Positions 10,075 to 18,999 of a stretch of DNA of 64,000 nucleotides are shown piece by piece. The notes below the pieces were generated by a model. It was given only the letters and a program-made list of their open reading frames with translations. It was not told the DNA's origin and ran no database searches. The translations under genes and the position numbers were made by a program. Source of the stretch: Flavobacterium sp. 5 (GTDB lineage Bacteria; Bacteroidota; Bacteroidia; Flavobacteriales; Flavobacteriaceae). The DNA is taken from contig NZ_PHUE01000001.1 in assembly GCF_002813295.1 (NCBI RefSeq), positions 3,534,001 to 3,598,000 of the forward strand, written 5' to 3'. Positions within the stretch are counted from its first letter, which is position 1. Each line of letters begins with the position of its first letter.

Positions 10075-10155
10075 AAAGGAGATAGACGATAAATAAGAGA
10101 ATTTTTTTGTATAATTTATATTGAAAGTTTTTATGATTTTAATAAAGTCAAAGCC

Positions 10156-10186
10156 TTGAATAAACAAGGGTTTTAATGTAAATTTG
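10156..10186 (+). promoter_or_regulatory. Promoter of the 10204 gene
   Basis: A TTG at 10156-10158 and a perfect -7 box TAAATTTG at 10179-10186 are separated by 20 bases, the usual Bacteroidota arrangement. The ATG follows 18 bases after the -7 box. Confidence 0.6.
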
Positions 10187-10203
10187 TAATAAATGTACCT
10201 GAA

Positions 10204-11271
10204 ATGAGTGAAGCACCTTTAATGTTTTTTAAAAAACCATGTTACCCTATCAATAGTGCACTTTTAAATTATTTGGAAAGGTTTGATCTTGTATCAAAAG
10301 AACCAGTAATTTATGATGATCTTTTACGATTCACGGGTTCAATTAACGTTTTTGATAAAAAGGATCAGGATACTTTATGGATAAGAGTGTATTACAATGA
10401 ATTTGAACGGGAAGAAATTGATTTAAATTTAAAGAAAGTATACTCATTATTGTATTCAGATGGTAATACTGAAATTTTGCAGTACTTAAATGTTGATGCA
10501 ATTGACTATTGTACTTTTGGAAATTCGAAGCCATTTCGTATAAAAGTGCGAAATATTCTGAATGACAATTACACTTATTTTTATATTAAAAAAGCAGATG
10601 CTTCAAGAGTCTATGGATTAGAATTGGAGCATTTATTATCACCTTATAAAATCAATTTTTTAGTGTTTAAAGACACTTTGATAGAAGAACATATTACAGG
10701 AATTCCAGGTGATGTTTTTATGCAAACTTTCTTGCCAAGATGTACCGAAACCGAAAAGGCTCAGATTGCCAAAGAATTTGTGAAGTTTAATGAGCGTTGT
10801 ATGATTCGCTTATTGGGAGACATGAGATCGTATAATTATGTTGTTATTCCGATTCACGATTTTGATCAAATTGTTTTTAAAATTCGACCTATTGATTTTG
10901 ATCAGCAATGTTATGAAGGTAATTTTAAAGTATATCGTCCTCAGTTTTTCAAGGAAAATTATCCTATGATTAAAAATATTAAAGAAAAACTTCAAGACAG
11001 GTCTATTGAACAATATAAAAATGAAGAACGATCTGCTCTGGCCAAACGAATCCACACGGCCGAAAATAGAATTAAGATTCTAATGAAAATTATGGGTAAT
11101 GACTATATTTCCAATGAAGAAAATCTTAATCAATTAAAAAAGGAATTATATCGTTATACAAACGATATGAATTTTAAAAACGCTAAATCGATGGGAAATG
11201 TTTTAAGTGCCGCATTTGAATTTGTCTCTAGAAACTTCAATAGCGCCAATTTATTCAAACCAGGATTTTAA
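10204..11271 (+). CDS. Conserved hypothetical protein (Flavobacteria)
   Basis: This is a 355-residue soluble protein with no signal peptide or membrane segment. I do not recognise a named family with confidence. Around residues 205-245 it has RSYNYVVIPIHDF followed by IRPIDFDQQCYEGN. The spaced Asn and the Asp pair are loosely reminiscent of the metal-binding part of kinase-like folds, but the rest does not obviously fit. The C-terminal ~80 residues are charged and probably helical (KNEERSALAKRIHTAENRIKILMK). It stands alone with its own promoter and ends 8 bases from the convergent small gene downstream. The function is unknown. Confidence 0.75.
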   Translation: MSEAPLMFFKKPCYPINSALLNYLERFDLVSKEPVIYDDLLRFTGSINVFDKKDQDTLWIRVYYNEFEREEIDLNLKKVYSLLYSDGNTEILQYLNVDAIDYCTFGNSKPFRIKVRNILNDNYTYFYIKKADASRVYGLELEHLLSPYKINFLVFKDTLIEEHITGIPGDVFMQTFLPRCTETEKAQIAKEFVKFNERCMIRLLGDMRSYNYVVIPIHDFDQIVFKIRPIDFDQQCYEGNFKVYRPQFFKENYPMIKNIKEKLQDRSIEQYKNEERSALAKRIHTAENRIKILMKIMGNDYISNEENLNQLKKELYRYTNDMNFKNAKSMGNVLSAAFEFVSRNFNSANLFKPGF

Positions 11272-11279
11272 CGAAAAAA

Positions 11280-11522
11280 TTACAGAGAAGAAAGATTTTT
11301 TCTATTGAAATGATTGATTAAAGTCTCATTTATTTCTTTTAACTCTGGAGTTAACAAATTCTTTTTATTCTGTAAATCATTTGTTAATTCAACTTGACAG
11401 ACTGTGCATTTATATTCTTTAAAATGGTTTGTTACATTTCTGACAGTCACTATCTTGTGACCAAAAATAGAACATGCAGTCTTTTTGTCAACAAATTTTG
11501 ACATAAAATATAAAAAGCTCAT
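11280..11522 (-). CDS. Small zinc-ribbon-like hypothetical protein
   Basis: This protein of about 80 residues has two potential metal-binding pairs, C-S-I-F-G-H and C-T-V-C, spaced about 20 residues apart as in small zinc-ribbon proteins. The rest is polar. I chose the start MSFLYFMSKF at 11522 because a good promoter (11546-11577) lies between it and the further upstream Met at 11576, which would therefore not be transcribed from it. MSKFVDKK at 11504 is an alternative start. No function can be assigned. Confidence 0.6.
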   Translation of the reverse strand: MSFLYFMSKFVDKKTACSIFGHKIVTVRNVTNHFKEYKCTVCQVELTNDLQNKKNLLTPELKEINETLINHFNRKNLSSL

Positions 11523-11545
11523 AGTGTGGTATTTATATATTTTGG

Positions 11546-11577
11546 CAAACTTATAATAAAAAGATTTAGTTTTCAAA
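11546..11577 (-). promoter_or_regulatory. Promoter of the small zinc-ribbon gene
   Basis: On the minus strand, TTTG (-33) is followed after 20 bases by TAAGTTTG, a perfect TAnnTTTG -7 box (11546-11553). It fixes the translation start downstream, at 11522 or 11504. Confidence 0.6.
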
Positions 11578-11666
11578 TAAATCCGATTAAATGCGCTTTT
11601 TTAACCAAAAAGAAGTTTAAATCTTACGAATTTATTATAATTTGTTTCATCTTAATAAATTATTGT

Positions 11667-11702
11667 TAAAAAAAATCCTCAATTACCTAAGTAATTGAGG
11701 AT
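11667..11702 (-). terminator. Intrinsic terminator of the nucleoid-associated protein gene
   Basis: The 12-bp perfect inverted repeat ATCCTCAATTAC / GTAATTGAGGAT with a 4-base loop is followed, in the minus direction, by eight Ts. It lies 45 bases beyond the stop at 11748. Confidence 0.88.
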
Positions 11703-11747
11703 TGTGTTTTTTGAATAATTAACGTTTGAAAGATTATTCCAGTAAGA

Positions 11748-12806
11748 TTAAGATTTTTGTTCTTTATTGAAATAAACCAAGTAGTAATACATTTGTTTTT
11801 CTTCATCCCAACCTTTTTCTACAAATTTCTCAGCACTTTCTGGATTGATGAAATCCATTTTTATTTGAATGTTAGTATCTAGATTAATAACGTTTTTTAT
11901 AGATTTTCTAGCATCACTTACAGCAGCATTCGCAATTGGAAAAGAAGTTACATCTTCAATGCTGTATTTTTCTCCTTTATCCATTTTGTAATTTTTGAAT
12001 TCAGGAATCAAATCAGGATTGTCTAATACTTCGTTCAGGAAATTGCTTTCTTCAAATTGATCATTTTTAGCAAAATAATTGACAGAACGGTTCATAAACA
12101 TTACCTCTTCCTTTTTGTCTTCAGCAGGGAAAACAACATCTTTGGCAAAGTTTTGACAAAATTTCAAGTATTTTTTAGTGATGAAATTTTCATCTTCAAA
12201 AGCATCTACAGATAAGAAATGCTCCAACCAATATCTGGCATCGTAACGATTACTATCAACAGATAGAATTTTATACCCTTCTTCTTTTTTATAATTAAAA
12301 ATCAAACACCCCTTGTCTAGTTTATTCAAACTAACTCCGTGTTGAAGAATCATTTCCAATTGTGTTTCTTTTTCTTCAAACTGTAAAAAGTCAGATTGAA
12401 TTTCACTTTTGAAAATACCAATAGCATCAACAACATTATTATCAATACTCAAATTGGTTAGATACGTTACATATACTTCACCGTTTTTGATGTGTGGATG
12501 ATTTGATTGTTCAAAAAGGTGTTTGGTTATCTTTTTAGAAACATCATGTAAACTATTTGGATTGCTAAAAATTTCCGTAGCATATTTAAACATATCATTG
12601 TAGTCTAAATCTACTTCGTGTGCAAATTGAAAATAGTTCTCTTCTTTTTCTTTGAATGATTTAAAGAAAAATTCCTTCATCAAAGGCACAATTTCATCGT
12701 TCAATTTAAAAGGTTCTTCCGATAAAAAAAGAGGCTCGTTGCGACTCATGTTTCCCACACGGTGGATGGCTAAAGTTTCAATGTGCGTGTTGTATAAATT
12801 GATCAT
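11748..12806 (-). CDS. Nucleoid-associated protein (NdpA/YejK family)
   Basis: This 352-residue cytoplasmic protein resembles the 37-kDa nucleoid-associated protein family (NdpA/YejK). Visible family features are the N-terminal HRVGNMSRNEPLFLS, the KHLFEQSNHPHIKNGEVYV segment, the central DAIGIFKSE, and the RYDARYWLEHFL block. It presumably binds the chromosome, but its role in Bacteroidota is not established. It is transcribed alone and followed by a strong terminator. Confidence 0.85.
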   Translation of the reverse strand: MINLYNTHIETLAIHRVGNMSRNEPLFLSEEPFKLNDEIVPLMKEFFFKSFKEKEENYFQFAHEVDLDYNDMFKYATEIFSNPNSLHDVSKKITKHLFEQSNHPHIKNGEVYVTYLTNLSIDNNVVDAIGIFKSEIQSDFLQFEEKETQLEMILQHGVSLNKLDKGCLIFNYKKEEGYKILSVDSNRYDARYWLEHFLSVDAFEDENFITKKYLKFCQNFAKDVVFPAEDKKEEVMFMNRSVNYFAKNDQFEESNFLNEVLDNPDLIPEFKNYKMDKGEKYSIEDVTSFPIANAAVSDARKSIKNVINLDTNIQIKMDFINPESAEKFVEKGWDEEKQMYYYLVYFNKEQKS

Positions 12807-12938
12807 ATTTTTGAGTTTTTATTTTATTAGATAAAAGAAGCAAGATGAAAGAGAAAAGTAATTGTGTTTAACTTCTTCTGTCTTTAATCTTGCCGCTAAT
12901 TTTTATTCTATTTTCCTAAATGCTAAAAGCTATTTGCT

Positions 12939-13484
12939 TTAGTTCCAATTTTCTTCAAAACCATAGTCTTCAAAACTATCGTCTCCTTCAAACATATCCA
13001 AGTCATCTTCGTCTAAATCGTCTTCAAACTCACCATAGATATCATTGTGCATACTATCTTCAGCTTCAAAGTTTTTTTCTAGAGCTTCATCTGGCATTTC
13101 TCCGTGAGAGAAAATAGTTTCAGGGTATGTATTTCCAACAGCTTGCTCTTCAATAGCTGCCAATTCTACTAAGAAAGTCCACATATTGATGAAATCATAG
13201 ACATAGATAATCTTGGTATTTTCCTCGTCTAATATATCAGATAATGCATAATCACTCATGATTTTTTGTTCGCCAGGAACATCACCAGTATCAAACATAG
13301 AAATTTCATCTTCCTGATTCCAAGTTTCATCGCAAGTGTAGAATGAAGCTACTTCCATTCCGTCAAAACCAAATGAATTGAAAATTGCATTGTGTAAATC
13401 TTCTAAAGTGTCTTCTGCAAGTATTGCTATGTCTCTAAAAATGTCTTCTTCGGCATCTAGAATGACTCTGAATTTATAAACCAT
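12939..13484 (-). CDS. pRiA4b ORF-3-like (IS1096 passenger TnpR-like) family protein
   Basis: This is a 181-residue cytoplasmic protein. Residues ~1-125 match the plasmid pRiA4b ORF-3-like family: KFRVILDAEEDIFRDIAI, DTLEDLHNAIFNSFGFD and IIYVYDFINMWTFLVEL are typical. Residues ~125-181 form a very acidic tail (EDDLDEDDLDMFEGDDSFED). The family name comes from a plasmid ORF. There is no transposase or other mobile-element feature nearby, so this is a chromosomal housekeeping member of unknown role. A -7 box lies 23 bases upstream. Confidence 0.85.
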   Translation of the reverse strand: MVYKFRVILDAEEDIFRDIAILAEDTLEDLHNAIFNSFGFDGMEVASFYTCDETWNQEDEISMFDTGDVPGEQKIMSDYALSDILDEENTKIIYVYDFINMWTFLVELAAIEEQAVGNTYPETIFSHGEMPDEALEKNFEAEDSMHNDIYGEFEDDLDEDDLDMFEGDDSFEDYGFEENWN

Positions 13485-13507
13485 AATCTTTGTTTTTATT
13501 GAAAGAG

Positions 13508-13515
13508 CAAATGTA
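13508..13515 (-). promoter_or_regulatory. -7 box of the pRiA4b ORF-3-like gene
   Basis: On the minus strand the bases read TACATTTG, matching TAnnTTTG, 23 bases before the ATG. No convincing -33 element was found. Confidence 0.45.
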
Positions 13516-13582
13516 AAGTTTAATTTTAGATTTCAGATTTCAGAATCGGGATTTGTTGAAAAGATTTTCTGAATTGAATTTG

Positions 13583-14740
13583 TTATTTTGTCGTGTTGTA
13601 CTCTTTTATGGTTTTTATTACTATTGTTTCCAATTCATCATAATTCATTCCAAACTGTTTTTCTAAAACCAATTTAAAATTATCCTGATTGGAATTGTAC
13701 AGTTCCCAGATTCCTTTTTCACCCTGTTTTTCATAAACAAGTCTGCAAATCACCCCACCAGTAACATATAAAATGTTATTGTCAAATTTATTGCGGAATT
13801 TAAAAGTCATAATATCTTCTAAAGTAAGCTTATCTTGTTTCTGAAATGTTTTTGAAACTTCTTTTAAAGCTTCTTCAAAACTTGTATTACTATTTGGCCC
13901 TGCTAACCAAGTAGCTAATCCTTCTGTTATTATTCCTGGACAACCTAAATTACCATCCTTTGGCATAGGAAATAATAAATGAACAAATTCGTGCGGATAA
14001 TTTTCCTTTCCATAAGTAGTAAAAATTTCTCTTGTAGAATGAAAGGTTTGACCTCCTAAATAAGACATCCAATAATCAAAATTATAAAGCTTGCCCATCG
14101 CATCAGAATTTGGTAACTGAAAATAGGTAAAAGGTTCGATTCTTATATTAAATTGTTTTGCAATTTTTTCACAAAATGCTACAGCTTTAGAAGCTTCTTT
14201 TTTGTTGAAGCTACAATCTGGATGTACCACATAGTTTATGAATTTGTATTGATACTTTTTCCATTTTCTAGTATCATAAGAGATTGTATTTTCTAATTTG
14301 AATTCCCCTTTGGCATCTCTTACAGCATATAATTTGGTAATCCAATCTGGAGAAAATTTTTCATTTTCTCCATCGGGACATTTTTCAGAAAAAATAGTTT
14401 TGATCTGATATCTGTTTGTGGCAACACTGTCTATTTGCAGTATTTTAGGGATAGAGCGACTAAAATACTTGGTTGAATTATTATAATAAAACATCAAATT
14501 AGCAGCTCTGTCAACTCTTAATTTATTTTTTACATAATATTTAGCTTCATTAACATTCCAATCTGGATTTTGATAAATACTATCAGGTCTTGAATTAAGA
14601 TAGTGTTTATATAGATGATATACCTCTTTAATAGCAACTTTAGAAGTATCAACTCTAGCTGAAATATTGGGTACAATAGTTTGTCCATTAGTACCAATAC
14701 TTATTAAAATAACTACAATTAGAAACTGATATTTTTTCAT
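13583..14740 (-). CDS. Exported gluzincin-like metallopeptidase
   Basis: This is a 385-residue protein. I use the Met at 14740 because MKKYQFLIVVILISIGTNGQ is a good signal peptide; the longer frame to 14803 overlaps the upstream gene. The zinc site is HEFVH at about residues 250-254, followed after 18 residues by the Glu of ITEGLATW (~273). This HExxH-x18-E arrangement is that of gluzincin peptidases. No precise MEROPS family is assigned. It is likely periplasmic or lipidated at the membrane. It follows an S41 peptidase gene by 46 bases, so the two are probably co-transcribed. Confidence 0.75.
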   Translation of the reverse strand: MKKYQFLIVVILISIGTNGQTIVPNISARVDTSKVAIKEVYHLYKHYLNSRPDSIYQNPDWNVNEAKYYVKNKLRVDRAANLMFYYNNSTKYFSRSIPKILQIDSVATNRYQIKTIFSEKCPDGENEKFSPDWITKLYAVRDAKGEFKLENTISYDTRKWKKYQYKFINYVVHPDCSFNKKEASKAVAFCEKIAKQFNIRIEPFTYFQLPNSDAMGKLYNFDYWMSYLGGQTFHSTREIFTTYGKENYPHEFVHLLFPMPKDGNLGCPGIITEGLATWLAGPNSNTSFEEALKEVSKTFQKQDKLTLEDIMTFKFRNKFDNNILYVTGGVICRLVYEKQGEKGIWELYNSNQDNFKLVLEKQFGMNYDELETIVIKTIKEYNTTK

Positions 14741-14786
14741 TTTATTTAAATAATTTGAGCCCTTTGACGACATTTTATAGTTGAAT

Positions 14787-16448
14787 TTACTTTCCAGTTT
14801 CAATAAACAGTAAAGCCCTATCTAAAACCTCGTCTCTTCCTTCTTGAATCCCTTTAATAGTTGGTTTAACTTCGATGTCTGGAATAATCCCGATTCGTTG
14901 GGTTTCGCTTCTGTCAGGATAATAAACACCAATTCCTGTAAAGGCAGTGTAGAATGCTTTTATTACTTGAAATTGAGTTGTGTTTCCATCAGCGCCAGCG
15001 GTTTGGCTGCCTATGATCGTAGTATTACCCGCAGTTTTAAAGCTCATAGCGATCCATTCGGATTGGCTTATAGATTCTTGATTAAGTAATACAATAACTT
15101 TTCCTTTGTAATTGGCATTGTTCTCAATTCCTGAAGGGTGCGACTTAGTCCATGTAAATCTTCCAGGATAAGTATAGTCTGGTTGTGTATACATTGCAAA
15201 TCCACTTTCTTTAGTTTTTAAGAAATTTGATACTGCTTCCATGGTTCCTTGCGGATAATTACGCATATCAAAAATAATGGACTTGGTTGATTGTAAGGTT
15301 TCGATCATATCAGGAACATTCTTAACTTCCAAAATTCCCATATCTACATAACCGATATTATTGTCTAAAAGTTTGAATTTTTCTTTTTTGACTCTAGCTC
15401 CTCTTTTAAATTCATTTCTATGAGAATCATGATAATTGTACCAATTTATATTTTTTGTTGAATATTTCCCATCTTGCAAAAATTCTAGTTTTACACTATC
15501 CGAATATCCGTACAGTACAGATTCTACTAATCGGTCTAAATAAACTGGTTCGTTTGAGGCGGGTATTAAATCTCTGTTTTCTATTATAATTTGTTTTATT
15601 GTTTTGTCGTTTATTTTAGTAATAACTGTTCCTATTTTTATATTTTGGGCTAGTGCTAGGCTGTCTGCTAAAATTTCGGTAACGATTATTTTTTCATCAA
15701 TTATTTTGCCTTTGGCAGGAAAATAGTTTTTGATTTTGATTGACTCTTGGTTTGGATATGCGTAAAATGTAACGTGAGAATCATTGAGTTTGACAGTCAA
15801 TTTTTCAAATACATTACAAAACTCTTCATTGTTTTTAGCTTCGCTAAACTGAGGAATCATTTTGTCTAAAGTAAAATCCCATTTTTGATCCATGATATAT
15901 TTATAAGGATAAAAATACTCTATCAGATTCCAATACATAAACAATGCTAGAATCCTGGATTTTTTTTCCTTGAAGTTGAGGTCTGAAAGATTTTCGTTTA
16001 TAGGATTAACGTTTCCCGCTTTTTGCCCTTCTACATAATGTTGTTCACCTTGAAATCTATTATCCTCTATAAATTTTAATTTCGCAGAAAGTTTTTTCGA
16101 AAACAACTTACTATTGTTTGTCCAACTCAAATCAAAATTTTTATCAAAATATTCGATATCTTTTGGTGGGATAATTGGAGCAATTTTTTTTACTTCTCCC
16201 AAAGCATCTATCCAATTTTCCAGAATTAATGAAAATTCTTCTTTAGTTTGAGCTTGTTCAATTTTTGGTAAAACTTCAAAAAGTTGTTCGTCCCAGTTTT
16301 TACTACCATCAGCAACATTCGGATGATAATATTTAAGAAATCCCCAAACTTTGCAAGTGGCAGCGAGTTTTTGAGTTTCGGTAAGTTTGGTTTGGCAGAA
16401 AATAATTTGAGTAAATACTAAGAATAAAAATAAGAAGTTTTTTTTCAT
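14787..16448 (-). CDS. S41 family C-terminal processing-type peptidase
   Basis: This is a 553-residue exported serine peptidase. The start at 16448 gives a clear signal peptide (KKNFLFLFLVFTQIIFCQ), whereas the longer frame to 16544 adds a non-conserved stretch. The N-terminal part is helical (KVWGFLKYYHPNV, a typical family opening), with a PDZ-like segment around residues 250-330 (IKIGTVITKINDKTI). The S41 catalytic core contains IGYVDMGIL and SIIFDMRNYPQG. The NQESISQSEWIAM block carries the likely nucleophile Ser at about residue 461. Substrate unknown. It lies upstream of a second peptidase gene. Confidence 0.88.
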   Translation of the reverse strand: MKKNFLFLFLVFTQIIFCQTKLTETQKLAATCKVWGFLKYYHPNVADGSKNWDEQLFEVLPKIEQAQTKEEFSLILENWIDALGEVKKIAPIIPPKDIEYFDKNFDLSWTNNSKLFSKKLSAKLKFIEDNRFQGEQHYVEGQKAGNVNPINENLSDLNFKEKKSRILALFMYWNLIEYFYPYKYIMDQKWDFTLDKMIPQFSEAKNNEEFCNVFEKLTVKLNDSHVTFYAYPNQESIKIKNYFPAKGKIIDEKIIVTEILADSLALAQNIKIGTVITKINDKTIKQIIIENRDLIPASNEPVYLDRLVESVLYGYSDSVKLEFLQDGKYSTKNINWYNYHDSHRNEFKRGARVKKEKFKLLDNNIGYVDMGILEVKNVPDMIETLQSTKSIIFDMRNYPQGTMEAVSNFLKTKESGFAMYTQPDYTYPGRFTWTKSHPSGIENNANYKGKVIVLLNQESISQSEWIAMSFKTAGNTTIIGSQTAGADGNTTQFQVIKAFYTAFTGIGVYYPDRSETQRIGIIPDIEVKPTIKGIQEGRDEVLDRALLFIETGK

Positions 16449-16613
16449 TTGGGGGCTAATTGAAAAAGTGAGTATATTTTTATCAAAAATAGAATTATAA
16501 ATTTTAAATAAAAATATACTCACAAAAAAAACACCAATTTTCAAAAACTAATTTGTGAAAATTGATGCAATTCGTGTTAACATTTTTATCGTAAAAATTT
16601 TAGTCTTCAAAAA

Positions 16614-17210
16614 TCATCTTCTGATAACTTTCGAAATCCTCTTTCTAAGCTTATGATATTTTTTATGCGTTGGATAATACCTGTTGGGTGTCATGTTATT
16701 AAAAATTAAAGCCACAGTAAGCAAAATCAAAACACCAACAAGAACAGGTGATAAGACATACATATAGCCTAAAGCTTTTATTTTATCAGAACCAATAATG
16801 GCAATAAGTGCCGTTGCACCTCCCGGCGGATGCAAGGTTTTCGTCATTTGCATAAAAATGATAGCAAACGAAACGGCTAGGGGAGCAGCTATCCAAATGA
16901 TATCAGGAGCTAATTTATGTACTGTAACACCAACTAATGCCGAAATCAAATGCCCTCCAACCAGATTTCTTGGTTGCGAAAATGGACTTTGAATAATACC
17001 ATAAATCAATACACTCGATGCTCCAAATGAACCAATTAAATAAACCGCATCGTTTCCTTTGAAATGGATAGATTGAATATAAGCTAGAATTCCGATACCA
17101 ACAAATGAACCTAGAAAAGACCAGAAATGTTCTTTAAAATCAATTAAAGTTTCTTTATAAAGTACGTATTTTGTTTTACGATAACCTCTTTTTATTTTCT
17201 GGACAGGCAT
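16614..17210 (-). CDS. HPP family integral membrane protein
   Basis: This 198-residue membrane protein carries the family-naming HPPGGATALIAIIGS motif (about residues 127-141) and four to five hydrophobic segments. HPP proteins in cyanobacteria and chloroplasts have been linked to nitrite uptake, but in heterotrophs the role is unclear. It starts 4 bases after the ClC gene stop, so both proteins are made from one transcript. A joint role in anion transport is plausible (inference). The C-terminus is strongly basic (KKYHKLRKRISKVIRR). Confidence 0.88.
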   Translation of the reverse strand: MPVQKIKRGYRKTKYVLYKETLIDFKEHFWSFLGSFVGIGILAYIQSIHFKGNDAVYLIGSFGASSVLIYGIIQSPFSQPRNLVGGHLISALVGVTVHKLAPDIIWIAAPLAVSFAIIFMQMTKTLHPPGGATALIAIIGSDKIKALGYMYVLSPVLVGVLILLTVALIFNNMTPNRYYPTHKKYHKLRKRISKVIRR

Positions 17211-17214
17211 AGGT

Positions 17215-18495
17215 TTATTTTATTATACTAGGCGAATAAGAGTAAACTGTAAATGGATAAATCATTTTTGCAGTATATTTTGAAATTAGGCAAACTACTA
17301 ATATTGGAAAAAATAAAGTGTAATCATTGGTTAAACCACATACTAAAAAGATAGCCGTAAAAGGAGCATGAATACTGGCACTTAATACCGCAGCCATTCC
17401 GATAATCATAAAGTTTAAAGGAATTACTTGTATATTAAAGTAGGTATTTAATATCGATGAAAGTAACAATCCTAAAAAAGCTCCAATAAAAAGACTAGGA
17501 GCGAAAACACCGCCATCACCACCAGAAACTAAAGTTATAGAGGTTACAATTGGTTTTAAAATTAAAATCCCAATGAAAGTTAAAGCTAAAGTTATGGTTA
17601 ATGGTAGTTGGGTTGAATTACCAAAAATCATTTTTATAGAATGATATCCTTCTCCATATAATTGTGGAAAAATAAACAATGAAACAGTCAGAACAATCGA
17701 GCCTATTATTATTTTGTAATAATGAGTTTCGATTTTAGCAAATTGAGATTTAAAAAACAAAACACAACGAGTAAGATAAACCGAATTTATTCCAGCTAGA
17801 ATACCCAAAAGAATAAAATAAGGAATTGCTTTTACATGCCAGGTTGTAATAGAAACCGTAAATAATGGCTCTTCTTTTAATATGGATAGCAAAGCAAAAG
17901 CAATTGAAACTGCAATAACAGTTGAAATAATATAAGCCTTAGTAACTTTTCTTGAAATAACTTCGACAGCAAATAAAATTCCAGCTATTGGACTGCTGAA
18001 TAACGCCGTGATCCCAGCAGCAACTCCAGCGCATATTAATTCTGTTTTGTATTGACGAAAAATAGTTGATTTTTGTTGTGCTACAGAACCAATTGTTGCG
18101 GTAGCAACAACAGTAGAAATCTCAATTCCAGTTGAACCTCCAAAAATAACGGTTAATAATCCATTTATAAAATGGGATGGAATTTTATAAGAAGGTAAGT
18201 TTTTTGAACTCGATTCGGTACTTTCAAAAACTTCTTTAATGCCTTTGTTCTCTTTTTTCTTAAAAAGATATTGTCTTAAAAAATAAATTACTGATAATCC
18301 AAAAATAGGAAAGATGACTAAATATATTGGAGTTAAAGTTACTTCTCGAAGAAAAACACCTTCGTAGTATTCGGTCATTTTCTTTAGTGTAATACCTAAA
18401 AATGCAGAAAGAAAACCGATTAAAGTGGAAACTATTATTAATTTTCGAAGAACAATGAATTGATGATTTTTTTTGATTTTAGCCGTTTTATTCAT
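17215..18495 (-). CDS. ClC-type chloride channel/antiporter
   Basis: This 426-residue integral membrane protein is of the ClC family, with about ten or more hydrophobic segments. The second family motif appears as GGSTGIEIS, where the Glu aligns with the gating glutamate of the GREGP motif. The third is GGVFAPSLF. The first motif (GSGIP in typical members) is degenerate: the matching region reads NKGIKEVFE without the central serine. A Tyr-rich end (FTVYSYSP) may supply the ion-coordinating tyrosine. Whether it is a channel, a Cl/H or an F/H exchanger cannot be decided. It is the first gene of a two-gene unit with HPP. Confidence 0.88.
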   Translation of the reverse strand: MNKTAKIKKNHQFIVLRKLIIVSTLIGFLSAFLGITLKKMTEYYEGVFLREVTLTPIYLVIFPIFGLSVIYFLRQYLFKKKENKGIKEVFESTESSSKNLPSYKIPSHFINGLLTVIFGGSTGIEISTVVATATIGSVAQQKSTIFRQYKTELICAGVAAGITALFSSPIAGILFAVEVISRKVTKAYIISTVIAVSIAFALLSILKEEPLFTVSITTWHVKAIPYFILLGILAGINSVYLTRCVLFFKSQFAKIETHYYKIIIGSIVLTVSLFIFPQLYGEGYHSIKMIFGNSTQLPLTITLALTFIGILILKPIVTSITLVSGGDGGVFAPSLFIGAFLGLLLSSILNTYFNIQVIPLNFMIIGMAAVLSASIHAPFTAIFLVCGLTNDYTLFFPILVVCLISKYTAKMIYPFTVYSYSPSIIK

Positions 18496-18609
18496 CAGTA
18501 GTAAGTTTGTAAAGCGTAAAAAGTTATACGTTTCGCAAAATTAAAGAATCAATATGGTATTCTCCTAAAAAATAACCCTTTTATTATGTTAAAATTGATA
18601 AAATGACAA

Positions 18610-18999
18610 TTATTGCTCATAAAATTCAATGGGTGTATTATCTGGATCAGCTATAAAGAAAAATTTCTTTTCAGTAAATTCATCGATGCGTATTTCCTCG
18701 GCAATGCAGCCTTGATTGATTATGTATTGTCTTGTTTCCTGAATGTCATTCACTTCAAAAGCCAAGTGGCGTAATCCAGCAGCTTCTGGTCTTGATGGAC
18801 GTTGTGGAGGATTTGGAAAGGAAAATAATTCAATAATATAGTTTCCATTCAGAGCTAAATCAAGTTTATAGGATTGTCGCTCTTCACGATAGATTTCTTG
18901 TATAGGCGTTAGCCCTAAAATAGCGGTATAAAAATGTTTTGATTTTTCGTAATCAGAAGAGAGAATAGCGATGTGGTGTATTTTGTTTAATGCAATCAT
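18610..18999 (-). CDS. VOC family (glyoxalase-like) protein
   Basis: This 129-residue single-domain vicinal oxygen chelate protein begins LNKIHHIAILSSDYEKSKHFY. It contains the metal-ligand positions His near residue 7 (IHHIAI), Glu in YIIELFSFP, His in LRHLAFEV and Glu in PIEFYEQ. It is close to the GloA2/YwkD-type subgroup annotated as lactoylglutathione lyase-like, but the true substrate is not predictable. Its start overlaps the stop of the small gene before it by 4 bases, indicating translational coupling. Confidence 0.87.
   Translation of the reverse strand: MIALNKIHHIAILSSDYEKSKHFYTAILGLTPIQEIYREERQSYKLDLALNGNYIIELFSFPNPPQRPSRPEAAGLRHLAFEVNDIQETRQYIINQGCIAEEIRIDEFTEKKFFFIADPDNTPIEFYEQ

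Noticed and set aside
9928..10167. Minus-strand open frame of 79 codons
   Set aside because: It is the structured repeat plus adjacent sequence read through; no homology-like composition, start signal or neighbour supports it as a gene.
12939..13484. Mobile-element passenger gene
   Set aside because: The family name mentions a transposon and a plasmid, but there is no transposase, terminal repeat or target duplication here; treated as chromosomal.
14741..14803. Longer N-terminus for the gluzincin
   Set aside because: It overlaps the S41 gene and delays the signal peptide; the Met at 14740 fits better.
16449..16544. Longer N-terminus for the S41 peptidase
   Set aside because: It places 32 residues before a clean signal peptide and is not needed.
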